From: CAZIVE01 sp964542435
GTDB lineage: Bacteria > Bacteroidota > Bacteroidia > Bacteroidales > Tannerellaceae
Reading direction: 5' to 3'
Assembly (NCBI GenBank): GCA_964542435.1
Contig: CAZIVE010000018.1
Location: 1-34,064, forward strand
DNA: 34,064 nucleotides
The notes under the pieces were generated by a model. The model was given only the letters and a program-made list of their open reading frames with translations, was not told the origin of the DNA and made no database searches. The position numbers were made by a program, and so were the translations under genes. Shown here piece by piece: positions 8,362 through 16,827 of this stretch (position 1 is the stretch's first letter; every line of letters begins with the position of its first letter).

Positions 8362-10551
8362 TTATCGTACCATTACTTCGTCTGTAAAACACCAAGCCGG
8401 ATAACCTACGCCATAATGCCAAGGCGGACAGATCTTCGTGCTTTGGATTTCCACCTTGATATATCTGGCCGTTACAGGTGATGGCGACGTAACCGTTGCG
8501 GCCACGAACTTCACCTCATTGGATCGGTCTTCCGGAATTTCATAACGCCCAAAAGGAATATAGTTCTTCCCATCGGAAGAGACAGAATAGGTCACGCCTT
8601 TCGGCAACAGCACCCACGAACCGAGCTGATGCAGGAAATCGGTTGAAACAGAGCTAAAACTCTTCTCCGATCCCAAGTCGAGGACAAAGGCCCCGTCTTT
8701 TCCTTCCCAGCCGACCCAACTTTCCACGAACGTCGTTCCTCCATACAGATCATCGGTCAGTGCAGAATCACCCAACGCTTTGTACTTTTCTGCAGGAGGA
8801 AGGATCCATTCCACCTTCGCTCCGCGGGCTTTATTAACCTCGGTACGCGGGAGGAAACGTTTCTCATACAATTCGCAATAGTCGGCGGGCTTATTGTTCC
8901 GTTCGTTCAAAGAGGGAACGCCGAAATAAGCCGTACGTTCCTTGAAAAGATTCAACTTGGCTCTTACTTCGGCAGGATCGTGTCCTGGCTCCGTGCGTGC
9001 AATCTCCAGTTCGGCATAATCAAGCGACAATCGCGATAGACGCACATGATCAAGATAGACCGAATCGTCTTTCACAGCTCGTTCAGCTTCATCATACAAC
9101 GAATCATAAACCTTCAACAGCTGAGGATTCAACATGCCATGCTTGTGCGAAACCGGCGAATCGTAAATCCAAAGCGGTTGTCCGGACGACAACAACGCTC
9201 CAAGCATGATCTTCTGATATTGATAGAGAAAAGGAGCAGCCGCACCATAATAACCGTTCAAGAATACATGCATCAATGAATCAGCATTCTGATAGGGATT
9301 CCACATCAACTTGCTTACCATAAAGGCGCGAAGCTCGGCATAATCCGTACCGCGCGATCCTCCGATCTGACTGAAATGCATCTGCACATGATTCTTATGG
9401 AAGAGCTGGATATTGCTCTGCAGGACATGGAAGTTCGGGAAAGGCGCCACCACATTGTCGAAGTTGATGCCGTAATCCCAAACGAAAATGTTGTTGCTGA
9501 TCGCAGCCCAACCTTCGAGAGCCTTTACGAACTCGCGGCCCGAAGCGTTGTCCGTCAAGGGCACTTCGCGTTTGCAGTCGATATCGCAAAGCATGATGTT
9601 GACATTCTTCAAAGGCTTCACCAACTTCGGTGGCTTCATGGAATAGAGATAGGCCAATGTGGAGAACTGTTTGTCAGGGAAACGTTCCGACAATTTATTG
9701 ACAAAACGTATCAGACTGCCGGAATGAGCGCCCTCTTCCTCATCGATGGCCAGACATTTGTCGCAATGGCAATAGGTGTCACTACCGTCATTCTGACTCA
9801 CCGAAATCATATTCATTCCGGGATTGGCCTTGAAAATGGAATCAATCTGATGTGCCGCAAGCTCAAACACCTCGGGATTAGAGAGGCACCACTGACTGTG
9901 CGTACCCGGACGACGTTCACCATTAATGAACGAATAGTATTCCGGATGTTCTTTGCCATAGATATCAGCAGGGAGAATGCGATTAAACGTATGAACCCAC
10001 ATATTGGAAGCAAAAATCTCCCGCGGTTCTTCCAAACGATACCAAAGCTTATAGATCGGATCTTCGGTTGCATAACACTGCGTCTGACGGAAGCGGAACG
10101 CTGGTGTCTCTGTCCGCTGAATGGCCGGAAGAACAATATCTTTCTTTTTCGGGCAACTATAAAAATCTTTGGAGTAGTAATTCACTCCGAGGTATTGCTC
10201 CAGCAACGTGACGACACCGTAAGCAGTGCCTTTTCCTCCACCCGTCAGGATATGCAACCGATCGCCTTGAGACGCGATGGTAAATCCATCTTCACCGGCG
10301 GCTTTGTCGCTTTCTCCAAGCACAATGTCTCCTTTTTTTAGCTTGTTGGTCACGATGACAGGCAGTTTCGCTCCGGAAATCCGTTCCACAAAGAGTTGCA
10401 GAAGATGAGCAGCAGTGCTGTCGATAGCTGTTGACTGTGACATGACAATACGACTTTGCGCCACACCGCCCTTCACCAAGACAGTCTCCGCCCGCAAACC
10501 GACCGCAGTCATGCAGAATAGTATCAGTAGTAAGATTCCCCTCGTTTTCAT
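8362..10551 (-). CDS. DUF4838 glycosidase-like protein with F5/8-type C-terminal domain
   Basis: A 729-residue exported protein. After the signal peptide (to about residue 21) comes a GH20b/GH67-like N-terminal domain (about 25-125, with ILTGGGKGTAYGVVTLLEQY), then a DUF4838-type TIM-barrel region (about 150-450; SVSQNDGSDTYCHCDKC and FVWDYGINFDNV are typical), a helical region, and a discoidin-like domain at the C-terminus whose ending (WCFTDEVMVR) resembles that of the GH20 neighbour (FLFVDEVSVY). DUF4838 proteins are thought to be glycoside hydrolases of uncertain substrate. Being first in an operon with a hexosaminidase suggests N-acetylhexosamine-containing glycans. The promoter lies so close that the mRNA may be leaderless. 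Confidence 0.88.
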   Translation of the reverse strand: MKTRGILLLILFCMTAVGLRAETVLVKGGVAQSRIVMSQSTAIDSTAAHLLQLFVERISGAKLPVIVTNKLKKGDIVLGESDKAAGEDGFTIASQGDRLHILTGGGKGTAYGVVTLLEQYLGVNYYSKDFYSCPKKKDIVLPAIQRTETPAFRFRQTQCYATEDPIYKLWYRLEEPREIFASNMWVHTFNRILPADIYGKEHPEYYSFINGERRPGTHSQWCLSNPEVFELAAHQIDSIFKANPGMNMISVSQNDGSDTYCHCDKCLAIDEEEGAHSGSLIRFVNKLSERFPDKQFSTLAYLYSMKPPKLVKPLKNVNIMLCDIDCKREVPLTDNASGREFVKALEGWAAISNNIFVWDYGINFDNVVAPFPNFHVLQSNIQLFHKNHVQMHFSQIGGSRGTDYAELRAFMVSKLMWNPYQNADSLMHVFLNGYYGAAAPFLYQYQKIMLGALLSSGQPLWIYDSPVSHKHGMLNPQLLKVYDSLYDEAERAVKDDSVYLDHVRLSRLSLDYAELEIARTEPGHDPAEVRAKLNLFKERTAYFGVPSLNERNNKPADYCELYEKRFLPRTEVNKARGAKVEWILPPAEKYKALGDSALTDDLYGGTTFVESWVGWEGKDGAFVLDLGSEKSFSSVSTDFLHQLGSWVLLPKGVTYSVSSDGKNYIPFGRYEIPEDRSNEVKFVAATVTSPSPVTARYIKVEIQSTKICPPWHYGVGYPAWCFTDEVMVR

Positions 10552-10556
10552 GGTTA

Positions 10557-10587
10557 CAAATATAATACTTTAAAGCTGACAGGCAAA
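10557..10587 (-). promoter_or_regulatory. Full -33/-7 promoter of the DUF4838-GH20-protease operon
   Basis: On the minus strand TTTG (10584-10587), a 19-bp spacer and TATATTTG (10557-10564) match the Bacteroidetes consensus. The -7 box ends only five bases before the ATG (10549-10551), so transcription would begin at or within a base or two of the start codon. Confidence 0.7.
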
Positions 10588-10640
10588 GGAAATGGAAGAT
10601 AAGAAACGGCGGAATCATTCTTTATTCTGTTAATAATGTG

Positions 10641-10648
10641 TATCTTTG
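10641..10648 (+). promoter_or_regulatory. -7 promoter box of the LRR protein gene
   Basis: TATCTTTG fits TAnnTTTG and lies about 80 bases before the ATG at 10727. It is divergent from the glycosidase operon promoter, and the two boxes are about 77 bp apart. Confidence 0.6.
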
Positions 10649-10726
10649 CAATATTACAACTGAGTGTTAGTTCTTATAAATAAGAGAATTAAGTATTTGG
10701 ATTGAAAGCCAATAAACCGAATCATC

Positions 10727-12070
10727 ATGAATAGTTACAGAATCAAAGCATTTGTTGCCTTTTTACTTTTATCTTGCATCAGTTTGACCCTTCAAGCACA
10801 AACGGAAGCCACCATCGATGGCATTAAATACATGTTGTTTAATGGCGACGCCACGGTCTTGCAACAAAGTGACACACTGAAAGGTGACATTGTCATTCCT
10901 GAGAAAGTGAAATATGAAGGCACGGATTACACGGTGTCCACACTTGCCAACCAGGCATTTCTCAATTGTTGGGTCACTTCCATTACACTTCCCACAACGG
11001 TGAAAACCTGGGGCGAGTACTGTTTTGCGGGTTGTGCTGAATTGGATTCATTTCAAATCCCTGCAACCATCACAGCTCTTCCTGTCGGTTGTTTCCAAGA
11101 CTGCCATAAACTGAAAAATATCGAGATTCCTTCGTCAATCACTTCTATTGGAGACAATTGCTTCAATCACTGTTATTGGTTGAAATCAATCTCCATACCA
11201 TCGACAATCAAGACGCTCGGTCTTCAATGTTTTAGCGACTGCAGCTCTCTTGAATCCATTCAGTTGCCATCCTCTCTCACGAAACTAGGTGCGGACTGCT
11301 TCATGAACTGCACGGCTCTCTCTTCTATTTCCATTCCTAATTCTGTGACACAATTAGGTGAAGAATGTTTCATCGGATGCAAGAATCTGCAGAAAGTTAC
11401 GCTTCCGTCATCACTCACAAGTATTCCCGACGGATGCTTTGAAAACTGCTCCGCTTTGACAAACATAACGATTCCGTCATCAATGAAAACGTTAGGGGCT
11501 CAGTCATTCTGGGCATGTTCCTCATTGAAATCCATTGTAATTCCTTCCGGAGTTACGGCTATCGGCAACCAATGCTTTGAAGAGTGTTCTTCTCTCGCAT
11601 CTGTAGAAATTCCAGCTTCAGTTACGAGCATTGACCATCTTTGTTTCTCGAATTGCAAGAAGCTTTATAGTATCCGAACACATTGGCATGACCTGAGCAA
11701 ATTGACTTGCAACACGAATATCTTCCAAAATCTGCTGACCAATTATGTTACACTCCACGTTCCACTTCAGACAAAAGCGCTTTATGCAGCAACTGCGCCT
11801 TGGTCTTCACTGGGAATCATCACCGAATACGATGAGAACAATCCCGACGCTATCGAAATCGTGAAAGCCAACGAAAAGATATTTACCGAAGGTTCCACCA
11901 TCGTTCTTTCCGGATGCACAAAGGGAGAAACCATCTATTTCTACACAATCTCAGGCGCTCTGATTGGAACAGTTAAGGCTAACGGTTCAGAAGTCCGCTT
12001 TGACACAGGACTTTCCCATCAGGTTATTTTGGTGACACATGGAGACGAGAACTATAAAATCGCTCTGTAA
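10727..12070 (+). CDS. BspA-like leucine-rich-repeat surface protein
   Basis: A 447-residue exported protein. A signal peptide (to about residue 25, ending LTLQAQ) and a short beta region (TIDGIKYMLFNGDATV) lead into about eleven 23-residue LRR_5/TpLRR units (about residues 75-325) of the type IPSSLTKLGADCFMNCTAL. Family members such as BspA are surface adhesins, many exported by T9SS. The C-terminal part (IYFYTISGALIGTVKANGSE ... VILVTHGDENYKIAL) resembles a T9SS sorting domain but is less typical than that of the protease at 3814-6072. Nine of the repeats have CFxxC in place of the usual AFxxC. The gene is monocistronic, with its own promoter and a non-coding repeat array downstream. Confidence 0.88.
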   Translation: MNSYRIKAFVAFLLLSCISLTLQAQTEATIDGIKYMLFNGDATVLQQSDTLKGDIVIPEKVKYEGTDYTVSTLANQAFLNCWVTSITLPTTVKTWGEYCFAGCAELDSFQIPATITALPVGCFQDCHKLKNIEIPSSITSIGDNCFNHCYWLKSISIPSTIKTLGLQCFSDCSSLESIQLPSSLTKLGADCFMNCTALSSISIPNSVTQLGEECFIGCKNLQKVTLPSSLTSIPDGCFENCSALTNITIPSSMKTLGAQSFWACSSLKSIVIPSGVTAIGNQCFEECSSLASVEIPASVTSIDHLCFSNCKKLYSIRTHWHDLSKLTCNTNIFQNLLTNYVTLHVPLQTKALYAATAPWSSLGIITEYDENNPDAIEIVKANEKIFTEGSTIVLSGCTKGETIYFYTISGALIGTVKANGSEVRFDTGLSHQVILVTHGDENYKIAL

Positions 12071-12131
12071 TACATCCTTTTTTCTGATGAAAGGAGGACG
12101 CGGATCTTCTTCCTTTGAAAGAAAATATTTT

Positions 12132-12219
12132 AACCATGGTTGAAAATAGTTTTAACCATGGTTAAAACTTTCTGGCACTACTGTGAAAAAATTATTTGAC
12201 CATGGTTAAAAATTATTTT
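12132..12219. repeat. Four-site 22-bp palindrome array, copy 1
   Basis: Ten-bp sites start at 12132, 12154, 12176 and 12198, exactly 22 bp apart. Sites 1 and 2 are AACCATGGTT, site 4 is GACCATGGTT, and site 3 is the degenerate CACTACTGTG. Around site 2 the palindrome extends to a perfect 22 bp (12148-12169). The same array occurs at 23869-23956. Function unknown; it begins about 60 bp after the LRR stop and lies over 100 bp upstream of the gpmI promoter. Confidence 0.9.
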
Positions 12220-12322
12220 CATCCGTAGTCAGAAAGAAAAGTCAATGTGGTTATTGAAGAAAGCGATGAGAGTGTCGCTTAAAACGATTGAGAAATAGCG
12301 AGTAAGATTGAGGTAAAATGCG

Positions 12323-12330
12323 TACCTTTG
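12323..12330 (+). promoter_or_regulatory. -7 promoter box of gpmI
   Basis: TACCTTTG fits TAnnTTTG. The predicted transcript start is near 12336, downstream of the first in-frame ATG at 12318, so the gene must start at ATG 12372. Confidence 0.7.
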
Positions 12331-12371
12331 CGGGTGAAAACAAGAGTACAAACAAATTAATCATAAACATA

Positions 12372-13898
12372 ATGAGCAAGAAAGCAATCTTATTGATTTG
12401 CGACGGTTGGGGAATCGGTGACGGCAAGAAAGACGACGTCATCTCCTGCACGCCTACTCCCTATTGGGATTATCTGAAAAAGACGTATGTAAACTCACAG
12501 CTTCAAGCATCCGGTGAGAACGTGGGATTACCCGACGGACAGATGGGAAACTCCGAGGTTGGACACTTGAACATCGGTGCCGGTCGCATCGTATATCAGG
12601 ATCTGGTAAAGATCAACAAAGCCTGCGAGAGCGGTTCTATTCTGAAGAACAAGGAGATTATCAGTGCTTATTCCTATGCCAAAAAGAACAACAAACAGAT
12701 CCATCTGATGGGTCTTGTCAGTGATGGTGGCGTGCACAGCTCCTTGCAGCATCTGCTGAAGCTGACCGATATCGCCAAGGAATATGGCATCACAAAGCAT
12801 TATGTACATTGCTTCATGGACGGACGTGACACGGATCCGAAGAGCGGCATCGGTTTCATCCAGACCGTGGAAGATCATCTGAAGACAACCGGCGGCAAGA
12901 TTGCCAGTATCATCGGACGTTATTACGCTATGGACCGCGACAAACGCTGGAACCGTATCAAGGAGGCTTATGACCTGCTCGTTGCCGGCAAAGGCGCAGC
13001 TTTCGACGATATGCACAAAGCGATGGAAGCCTCTTACGCTGACGGCGTAACGGATGAATTCATCAAACCGATCGTTCACACAGAAAACGGCAAGCCGGTT
13101 GCTACCATCGAAGAGGGCGACGTGATCATCTTCTTCAACTTCCGTAACGACCGTGCTAAGGAACTGACCGTTGTTCTGACACAGAAAGACATGCCCGAGG
13201 AGGGAATGAAGACGATTCCGGGATTGCAGTATTACTGCATGACTCCTTATGATGCAAGCTTTACCGGCGTACATATTCTTTTCGATAAGGAAAATGTGGC
13301 CGACACATTAGGTGAATATCTCTCCAAATCCGGCAAGGCTCAACTGCATATCGCCGAGACAGAGAAATATGCCCATGTCACTTTCTTCTTCAATGGCGGC
13401 CGCGAAGCTCCGTTCGAAGGAGAGGAACGTATCTTGGTTCCGTCTCCGAAGGTTGCTACATACGACCTCAAGCCCGAAATGAGCGCCTTTGAAGTAAAGG
13501 ATAAACTGGTTGAAGCTATCAACACCAAGAAGTTCGACTTCATCGTCTGCAACTATGCCAACGGCGATATGGTCGGCCATACTGGCGTTTACAAAGCTAT
13601 CGAGAAGGCTGTTGTCACCATCGATTCTGTTTTGCACGACACCGTGGAAGCTGCCAAGGCCAACGATTACGAGGTAATCATCATCGCCGATCACGGTAAT
13701 GCCGACCATGCTGTCAATGCAGACGGCACGCCGAACACAGCACATTCTCTGAATCCCGTTCCATTCATCTATGTCACGACCAACAAACACGCGACAGTGA
13801 AGAACGGTATCCTTGCCGATGTTGCTCCTTCCATCCTTCACATCATGGGATTGAAGCAGCCTTCCGACATGACAGGAGAAGATCTGATCAAGGATTAA
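12372..13898 (+). CDS. gpmI: 2,3-bisphosphoglycerate-independent phosphoglycerate mutase
   Basis: A 508-residue cytoplasmic glycolytic enzyme that interconverts 3- and 2-phosphoglycerate through a phosphoserine and two metal ions. Visible hallmarks are metal-binding Asp11 in CDGWG, the phosphorylated Ser61 in GQMGNSEVGHLN, the substrate-binding motifs HCFMDGRDTDP and IIGRYYAMDRDKRW, NFRNDRAKEL, and the C-terminal metal sites NGDMVGHTG and ADHGNADH. Length matches the family (about 500-515). The start at MSKKAILL is chosen because the promoter lies inside the longer frame. It is followed by a strong hairpin terminator, so it is probably monocistronic. Confidence 0.98.
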   Translation: MSKKAILLICDGWGIGDGKKDDVISCTPTPYWDYLKKTYVNSQLQASGENVGLPDGQMGNSEVGHLNIGAGRIVYQDLVKINKACESGSILKNKEIISAYSYAKKNNKQIHLMGLVSDGGVHSSLQHLLKLTDIAKEYGITKHYVHCFMDGRDTDPKSGIGFIQTVEDHLKTTGGKIASIIGRYYAMDRDKRWNRIKEAYDLLVAGKGAAFDDMHKAMEASYADGVTDEFIKPIVHTENGKPVATIEEGDVIIFFNFRNDRAKELTVVLTQKDMPEEGMKTIPGLQYYCMTPYDASFTGVHILFDKENVADTLGEYLSKSGKAQLHIAETEKYAHVTFFFNGGREAPFEGEERILVPSPKVATYDLKPEMSAFEVKDKLVEAINTKKFDFIVCNYANGDMVGHTGVYKAIEKAVVTIDSVLHDTVEAAKANDYEVIIIADHGNADHAVNADGTPNTAHSLNPVPFIYVTTNKHATVKNGILADVAPSILHIMGLKQPSDMTGEDLIKD

Positions 13899-13923
13899 AA
13901 CATTCACAATCAACAAAAACGAC

Positions 13924-13957
13924 AGAGACGCGGACTTTCCGCGTCTCTTGCCTTTTG
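13924..13957 (+). terminator. Rho-independent terminator of gpmI
   Basis: A perfect 11-bp stem, AGAGACGCGGA (13924-13934) with TCCGCGTCTCT (13938-13948), has a 3-base loop and is followed by a T-rich tail (TGCCTTTTG). Confidence 0.9.
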
Positions 13958-14001
13958 ATAGGACAAAGAATTCATCATCGCAAAATCAAAAAAAGGATAA
14001 G

Positions 14002-14595
14002 GTGTTCCAGATAGAAAACACATTGGTTAGTCTCGATGTCGTGGAGAAATGTTTTCTCTGCGACCTTTCGCACTGCAAAGGAGCCTGCTGTATTGAAGGC
14101 GACTCTGGCGCGCCCCTTCTCAACATCGAGCTGATGAAGCTGCAGACGATCCTTCCGACTCTCTGGAATGACCTGCTACCCGAAGCGCAAGCCTTGATCA
14201 AGAAACAGGGCATCGCCTATATCGACTGCGAAGGTGAAACTGTTACCTCCATCATCAACGGCAAGAACTGCGTTTTCACCTTCTACGATGAACAGGGCAT
14301 CTGCAAATGTGCCATCGAGAAAGCGTACCGAGAAGGGAAGATTGACTTCATGAAACCGGTCTCTTGTCATCTCTATCCGCTTCGCATCAAGAATTACCGC
14401 AACTACAGCACCGTCAACTTCGATCGTTGGGAGATCTGCAAGGCGGGCGAACTGATGGGAAAACGAGAACATCTGCCGATCTATAAGTTTCTGAAAGAGC
14501 CTTTGATCCGCCGATTCGGCGAGGAATGGTACAAACAGCTGGAACTGGTGGCAACGGAATGGCTGAAGAAGAAAAAGAGAGAAGAAGAGGAATGA
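14002..14595 (+). CDS. DUF3109 family cysteine-rich protein
   Basis: A 197-residue cytoplasmic protein of the DUF3109 family, widespread in Bacteroidetes and of unknown function. Near the N-terminus it has CFLCDLSHCKGACC, similar to metal-binding YkgJ-type cysteine clusters, with further cysteines in KNCVFTF, CKCA and SCHLYP. The C-terminal part (YKFLKEPLIRRFGEEWYKQL) is typical of the family. The frame is open from 13948, but that would overlap the gpmI terminator. GTG at 14002 (VFQIENTLVSLDVVEK), preceded by AAAAAGGATAAG, fits the conserved N-terminus and is chosen here. No promoter was found with confidence. Confidence 0.88.
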   Translation: MFQIENTLVSLDVVEKCFLCDLSHCKGACCIEGDSGAPLLNIELMKLQTILPTLWNDLLPEAQALIKKQGIAYIDCEGETVTSIINGKNCVFTFYDEQGICKCAIEKAYREGKIDFMKPVSCHLYPLRIKNYRNYSTVNFDRWEICKAGELMGKREHLPIYKFLKEPLIRRFGEEWYKQLELVATEWLKKKKREEEE

Positions 14596-14641
14596 TTCTT
14601 CCGCTATACCATATTATAATAGATAACTCGACGAATTTTCT

Positions 14642-14649
14642 TACCTTTG
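14642..14649 (+). promoter_or_regulatory. -7 promoter box of the dapB-lepB operon
   Basis: TACCTTTG fits TAnnTTTG and gives a leader of about 30 nt before the dapB ATG at 14685. Confidence 0.65.
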
Positions 14650-14684
14650 CAACCGACAAATCAAAAAGCAAATAGCGAATAATC

Positions 14685-15401
14685 ATGAAGATAGCTTTGA
14701 TAGGATATGGAAAGATGGGACACATCATCGAACGCATCGCCAAAGAACGCGGACACGAGATTGTTGCCACCATCGATATCAACAATATGCAGGACTTCGA
14801 CTCTGCCTCTTTCCGCAGTGCGGATGCGGCCATCGAGTTCACGACTCCCGGAACAGCAGTGGACAACTACATGCGCTGTTTCAAGGCCGGAGTGCCGGTC
14901 GTTTCCGGAACGACAGGCTGGACCAAACGCATGGACGAAGTGAAGGAGGCTTGCCAAAAAGCCAACGGAAGCTTCTTCTATTCGTCGAACTTCAGTATTG
15001 GAGTGAACATCTTCTTCGCCGTAAACAAATACCTTGCGAAGATCATGGACAGCTTCAAGCAGTACGATGTCGAGATGACGGAAACGCACCATATCCACAA
15101 GCTCGACAAACCAAGTGGAACGGCCATCACCATTGCCGAACAGATCATCGACAACCGAAGTGACAAGACCGGTTGGGCGCTTGACAAGGCTGACAGCAAA
15201 GATGAGATTGCCATTCACGCCATCCGCGAAGGCGAAGTGCCGGGCATTCACGAAGTGAGATATACTTCGGCTGAAGACATCATCACCATTCGCCACGAGG
15301 CAAAGAACCGCGAAGGGTTTGCACTTGGAGCGGTCATGGCAGCCGAATTCATCAAAGGTAAAAAAGGAATTTTTGGAATGAACGATCTATTCAAGTTCTG
15401 A
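14685..15401 (+). CDS. dapB: 4-hydroxy-tetrahydrodipicolinate reductase
   Basis: A 238-residue cytoplasmic enzyme of the diaminopimelate/lysine pathway that reduces the DapA product with NAD(P)H. The N-terminal Rossmann fold has IGYGKMGH. The catalytic signature is ETHHIHKLDKPSGTA with His135 and Lys139. The cofactor-loop region SGTTGW and the C-terminal FIKGKKGIFGMNDLF also match. It is slightly shorter than the enterobacterial enzyme, as usual for Bacteroidetes. The first gene of an operon, it is followed 15 bases later by lepB. Confidence 0.97.
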   Translation: MKIALIGYGKMGHIIERIAKERGHEIVATIDINNMQDFDSASFRSADAAIEFTTPGTAVDNYMRCFKAGVPVVSGTTGWTKRMDEVKEACQKANGSFFYSSNFSIGVNIFFAVNKYLAKIMDSFKQYDVEMTETHHIHKLDKPSGTAITIAEQIIDNRSDKTGWALDKADSKDEIAIHAIREGEVPGIHEVRYTSAEDIITIRHEAKNREGFALGAVMAAEFIKGKKGIFGMNDLFKF

Positions 15402-15416
15402 TTTATAGAAAACACA

Positions 15417-16820
15417 ATGAAAAAGTTTGCAAGAAAACAATGGATCAAATTCGCCGTTTGGGGAATTTTGTATGTGCTGTTCTGCATCTGGATGGAAAGA
15501 CTGTGGCTGTTGATCGGCCTCCTCGTCATCGCCGATGCCTTTCTGACGAAATTTGTTCCTTGGGGAGCCTGGAGAAAGGTGAAGAATCCGACGCTTCGCA
15601 GTACGCTGAGCTGGATCGATGACATACTCTTCGCTCTCATCGCGGTCTATTTCATCAATCTGTTCGTCTTTCAGAACTATCAGATTCCGAGTTCTTCTCT
15701 CGAGAAGTCACTGCTCGTCGGCGATTATCTCTATGTGAGCAAAGTAAGCTACGGACCGAGAATCCCCAATACGCCGCTTTCTTTCCCACTTGTTCAGAAC
15801 ACATTCCCGATTCTCAACTGCAAATCCTATTTCGAATGGCCGCAATGGGATTACCGACGGATCAAAGGTACAGGCCACGTGAAGCGCAACGACATTGTCG
15901 TATTCAACTTTCCCGCCGGCGATACAATTGCCGTCAAACAGCAGAATCCGGATTACTATACGCTGATTGCTGAATATGGACGGGATCGTATTCACATGGA
16001 TAAAGCCACTTTTGGTGAGATCATGTACCGTCCGATTGATCGCCGCGAGAACTTCGTCAAACGTTGTATCGGTCTGCCGGGCGATTCACTGCTGATACGT
16101 AACAACCAGGTTTATATCAATGGCGTCGCTGCCAAGAACCCGAAGAATCTTCAATTCAATTACTATTTGGAAACCGATGGTTCACTACTCAGCGACGAAC
16201 AGTTTGAATTGCTTGGCGTCAGCCGTGACGACCGCACGTTGGCCAACGATGGCAACTACTACGAAAGCATGTTGACCTTCCTCGGCTTTGCGCCCGCAGC
16301 CAACGGACGCTTCAATCCGGTCTATCGTCTTCCTTTGACCAACAAAGCGCTGGCCACGGCGAAGAAGATAAGCTGCATCAAGAAGATCGTCATCGAACCC
16401 GAATCTTTGGGCGGTCCCGTTTATCCGGTCACTTACAATACTGGCTGGACGCGCGACAACTACGGACCGATTTGGATTCCGAAACGAGGTGCGACAATCC
16501 AGCTTAACGAAAAGAATCTGGCTCTGTATTTCCGGTGCATCCGCAACTATGAACACAATGATCTAGTTGTTTCCAATGGACATGCAACGATCAACGGAAA
16601 GCCGGTCACCAGCTATACGTTCAAATACGATTATTATTGGATGATGGGCGACAATCGTCACAACAGTGCCGACAGCCGCTTTTGGGGATTCGTTCCAGAA
16701 GATCATATCGTCGGCAAGCCGCTCTTGATCTGGTTGTCTCTGGACAAAGACCATTCGCTGTTCAACGGTGGAATCCGCTGGAGCAGAATGTTCAGATCCG
16801 TCAATTCCATGGTCCAATAA
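15417..16820 (+). CDS. lepB: Signal peptidase I (large Bacteroidetes type)
   Basis: A 467-residue inner-membrane serine protease that removes signal peptides from exported proteins. Two to three N-terminal membrane segments lie within residues 10-85. The catalytic dyad is visible: nucleophile Ser94 in QIPSSSLEKSLLVGD and general base Lys215 in NFVKRCIGLPGD. Box E (MMGDNRHNSADSRFWGFVPE) is intact. The length exceeds that of the E. coli enzyme because of an insertion between the Lys box and box E, which is normal in this phylum. It is followed seven bases later by a second S26-family gene. Confidence 0.95.
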   Translation: MKKFARKQWIKFAVWGILYVLFCIWMERLWLLIGLLVIADAFLTKFVPWGAWRKVKNPTLRSTLSWIDDILFALIAVYFINLFVFQNYQIPSSSLEKSLLVGDYLYVSKVSYGPRIPNTPLSFPLVQNTFPILNCKSYFEWPQWDYRRIKGTGHVKRNDIVVFNFPAGDTIAVKQQNPDYYTLIAEYGRDRIHMDKATFGEIMYRPIDRRENFVKRCIGLPGDSLLIRNNQVYINGVAAKNPKNLQFNYYLETDGSLLSDEQFELLGVSRDDRTLANDGNYYESMLTFLGFAPAANGRFNPVYRLPLTNKALATAKKISCIKKIVIEPESLGGPVYPVTYNTGWTRDNYGPIWIPKRGATIQLNEKNLALYFRCIRNYEHNDLVVSNGHATINGKPVTSYTFKYDYYWMMGDNRHNSADSRFWGFVPEDHIVGKPLLIWLSLDKDHSLFNGGIRWSRMFRSVNSMVQ

Positions 16821-16827
16821 AAGCTGA

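Larger units (their letters stand above)
12071..12371 (+). other. Intergenic region with 22-bp array and gpmI promoter
   Basis: No gene is seen between the LRR gene and gpmI. The stretch contains the AACCATGGTT array (12132-12219), a short inverted repeat AAGCGA...TCGCTT around 12262-12281, and the gpmI promoter. Confidence 0.75.

Noticed and set aside
12132..12219. AACCATGGTT sites as a rho-independent terminator of the LRR gene
   Set aside because: The stems are AT-rich, four in strict phase, and the second copy lies beyond an already complete terminator.
12318..12371. Earlier ATG of gpmI giving an 18-residue extension
   Set aside because: The -7 box at 12323-12330 lies inside the extension, so it would not be transcribed in full; family members start at MSKKA.
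13948..14001. Longer DUF3109 frame from 13948
   Set aside because: Its ATG overlaps the terminator of gpmI, and the extra residues (low-complexity Ser/Asn/Lys/Gln) are not part of the family.
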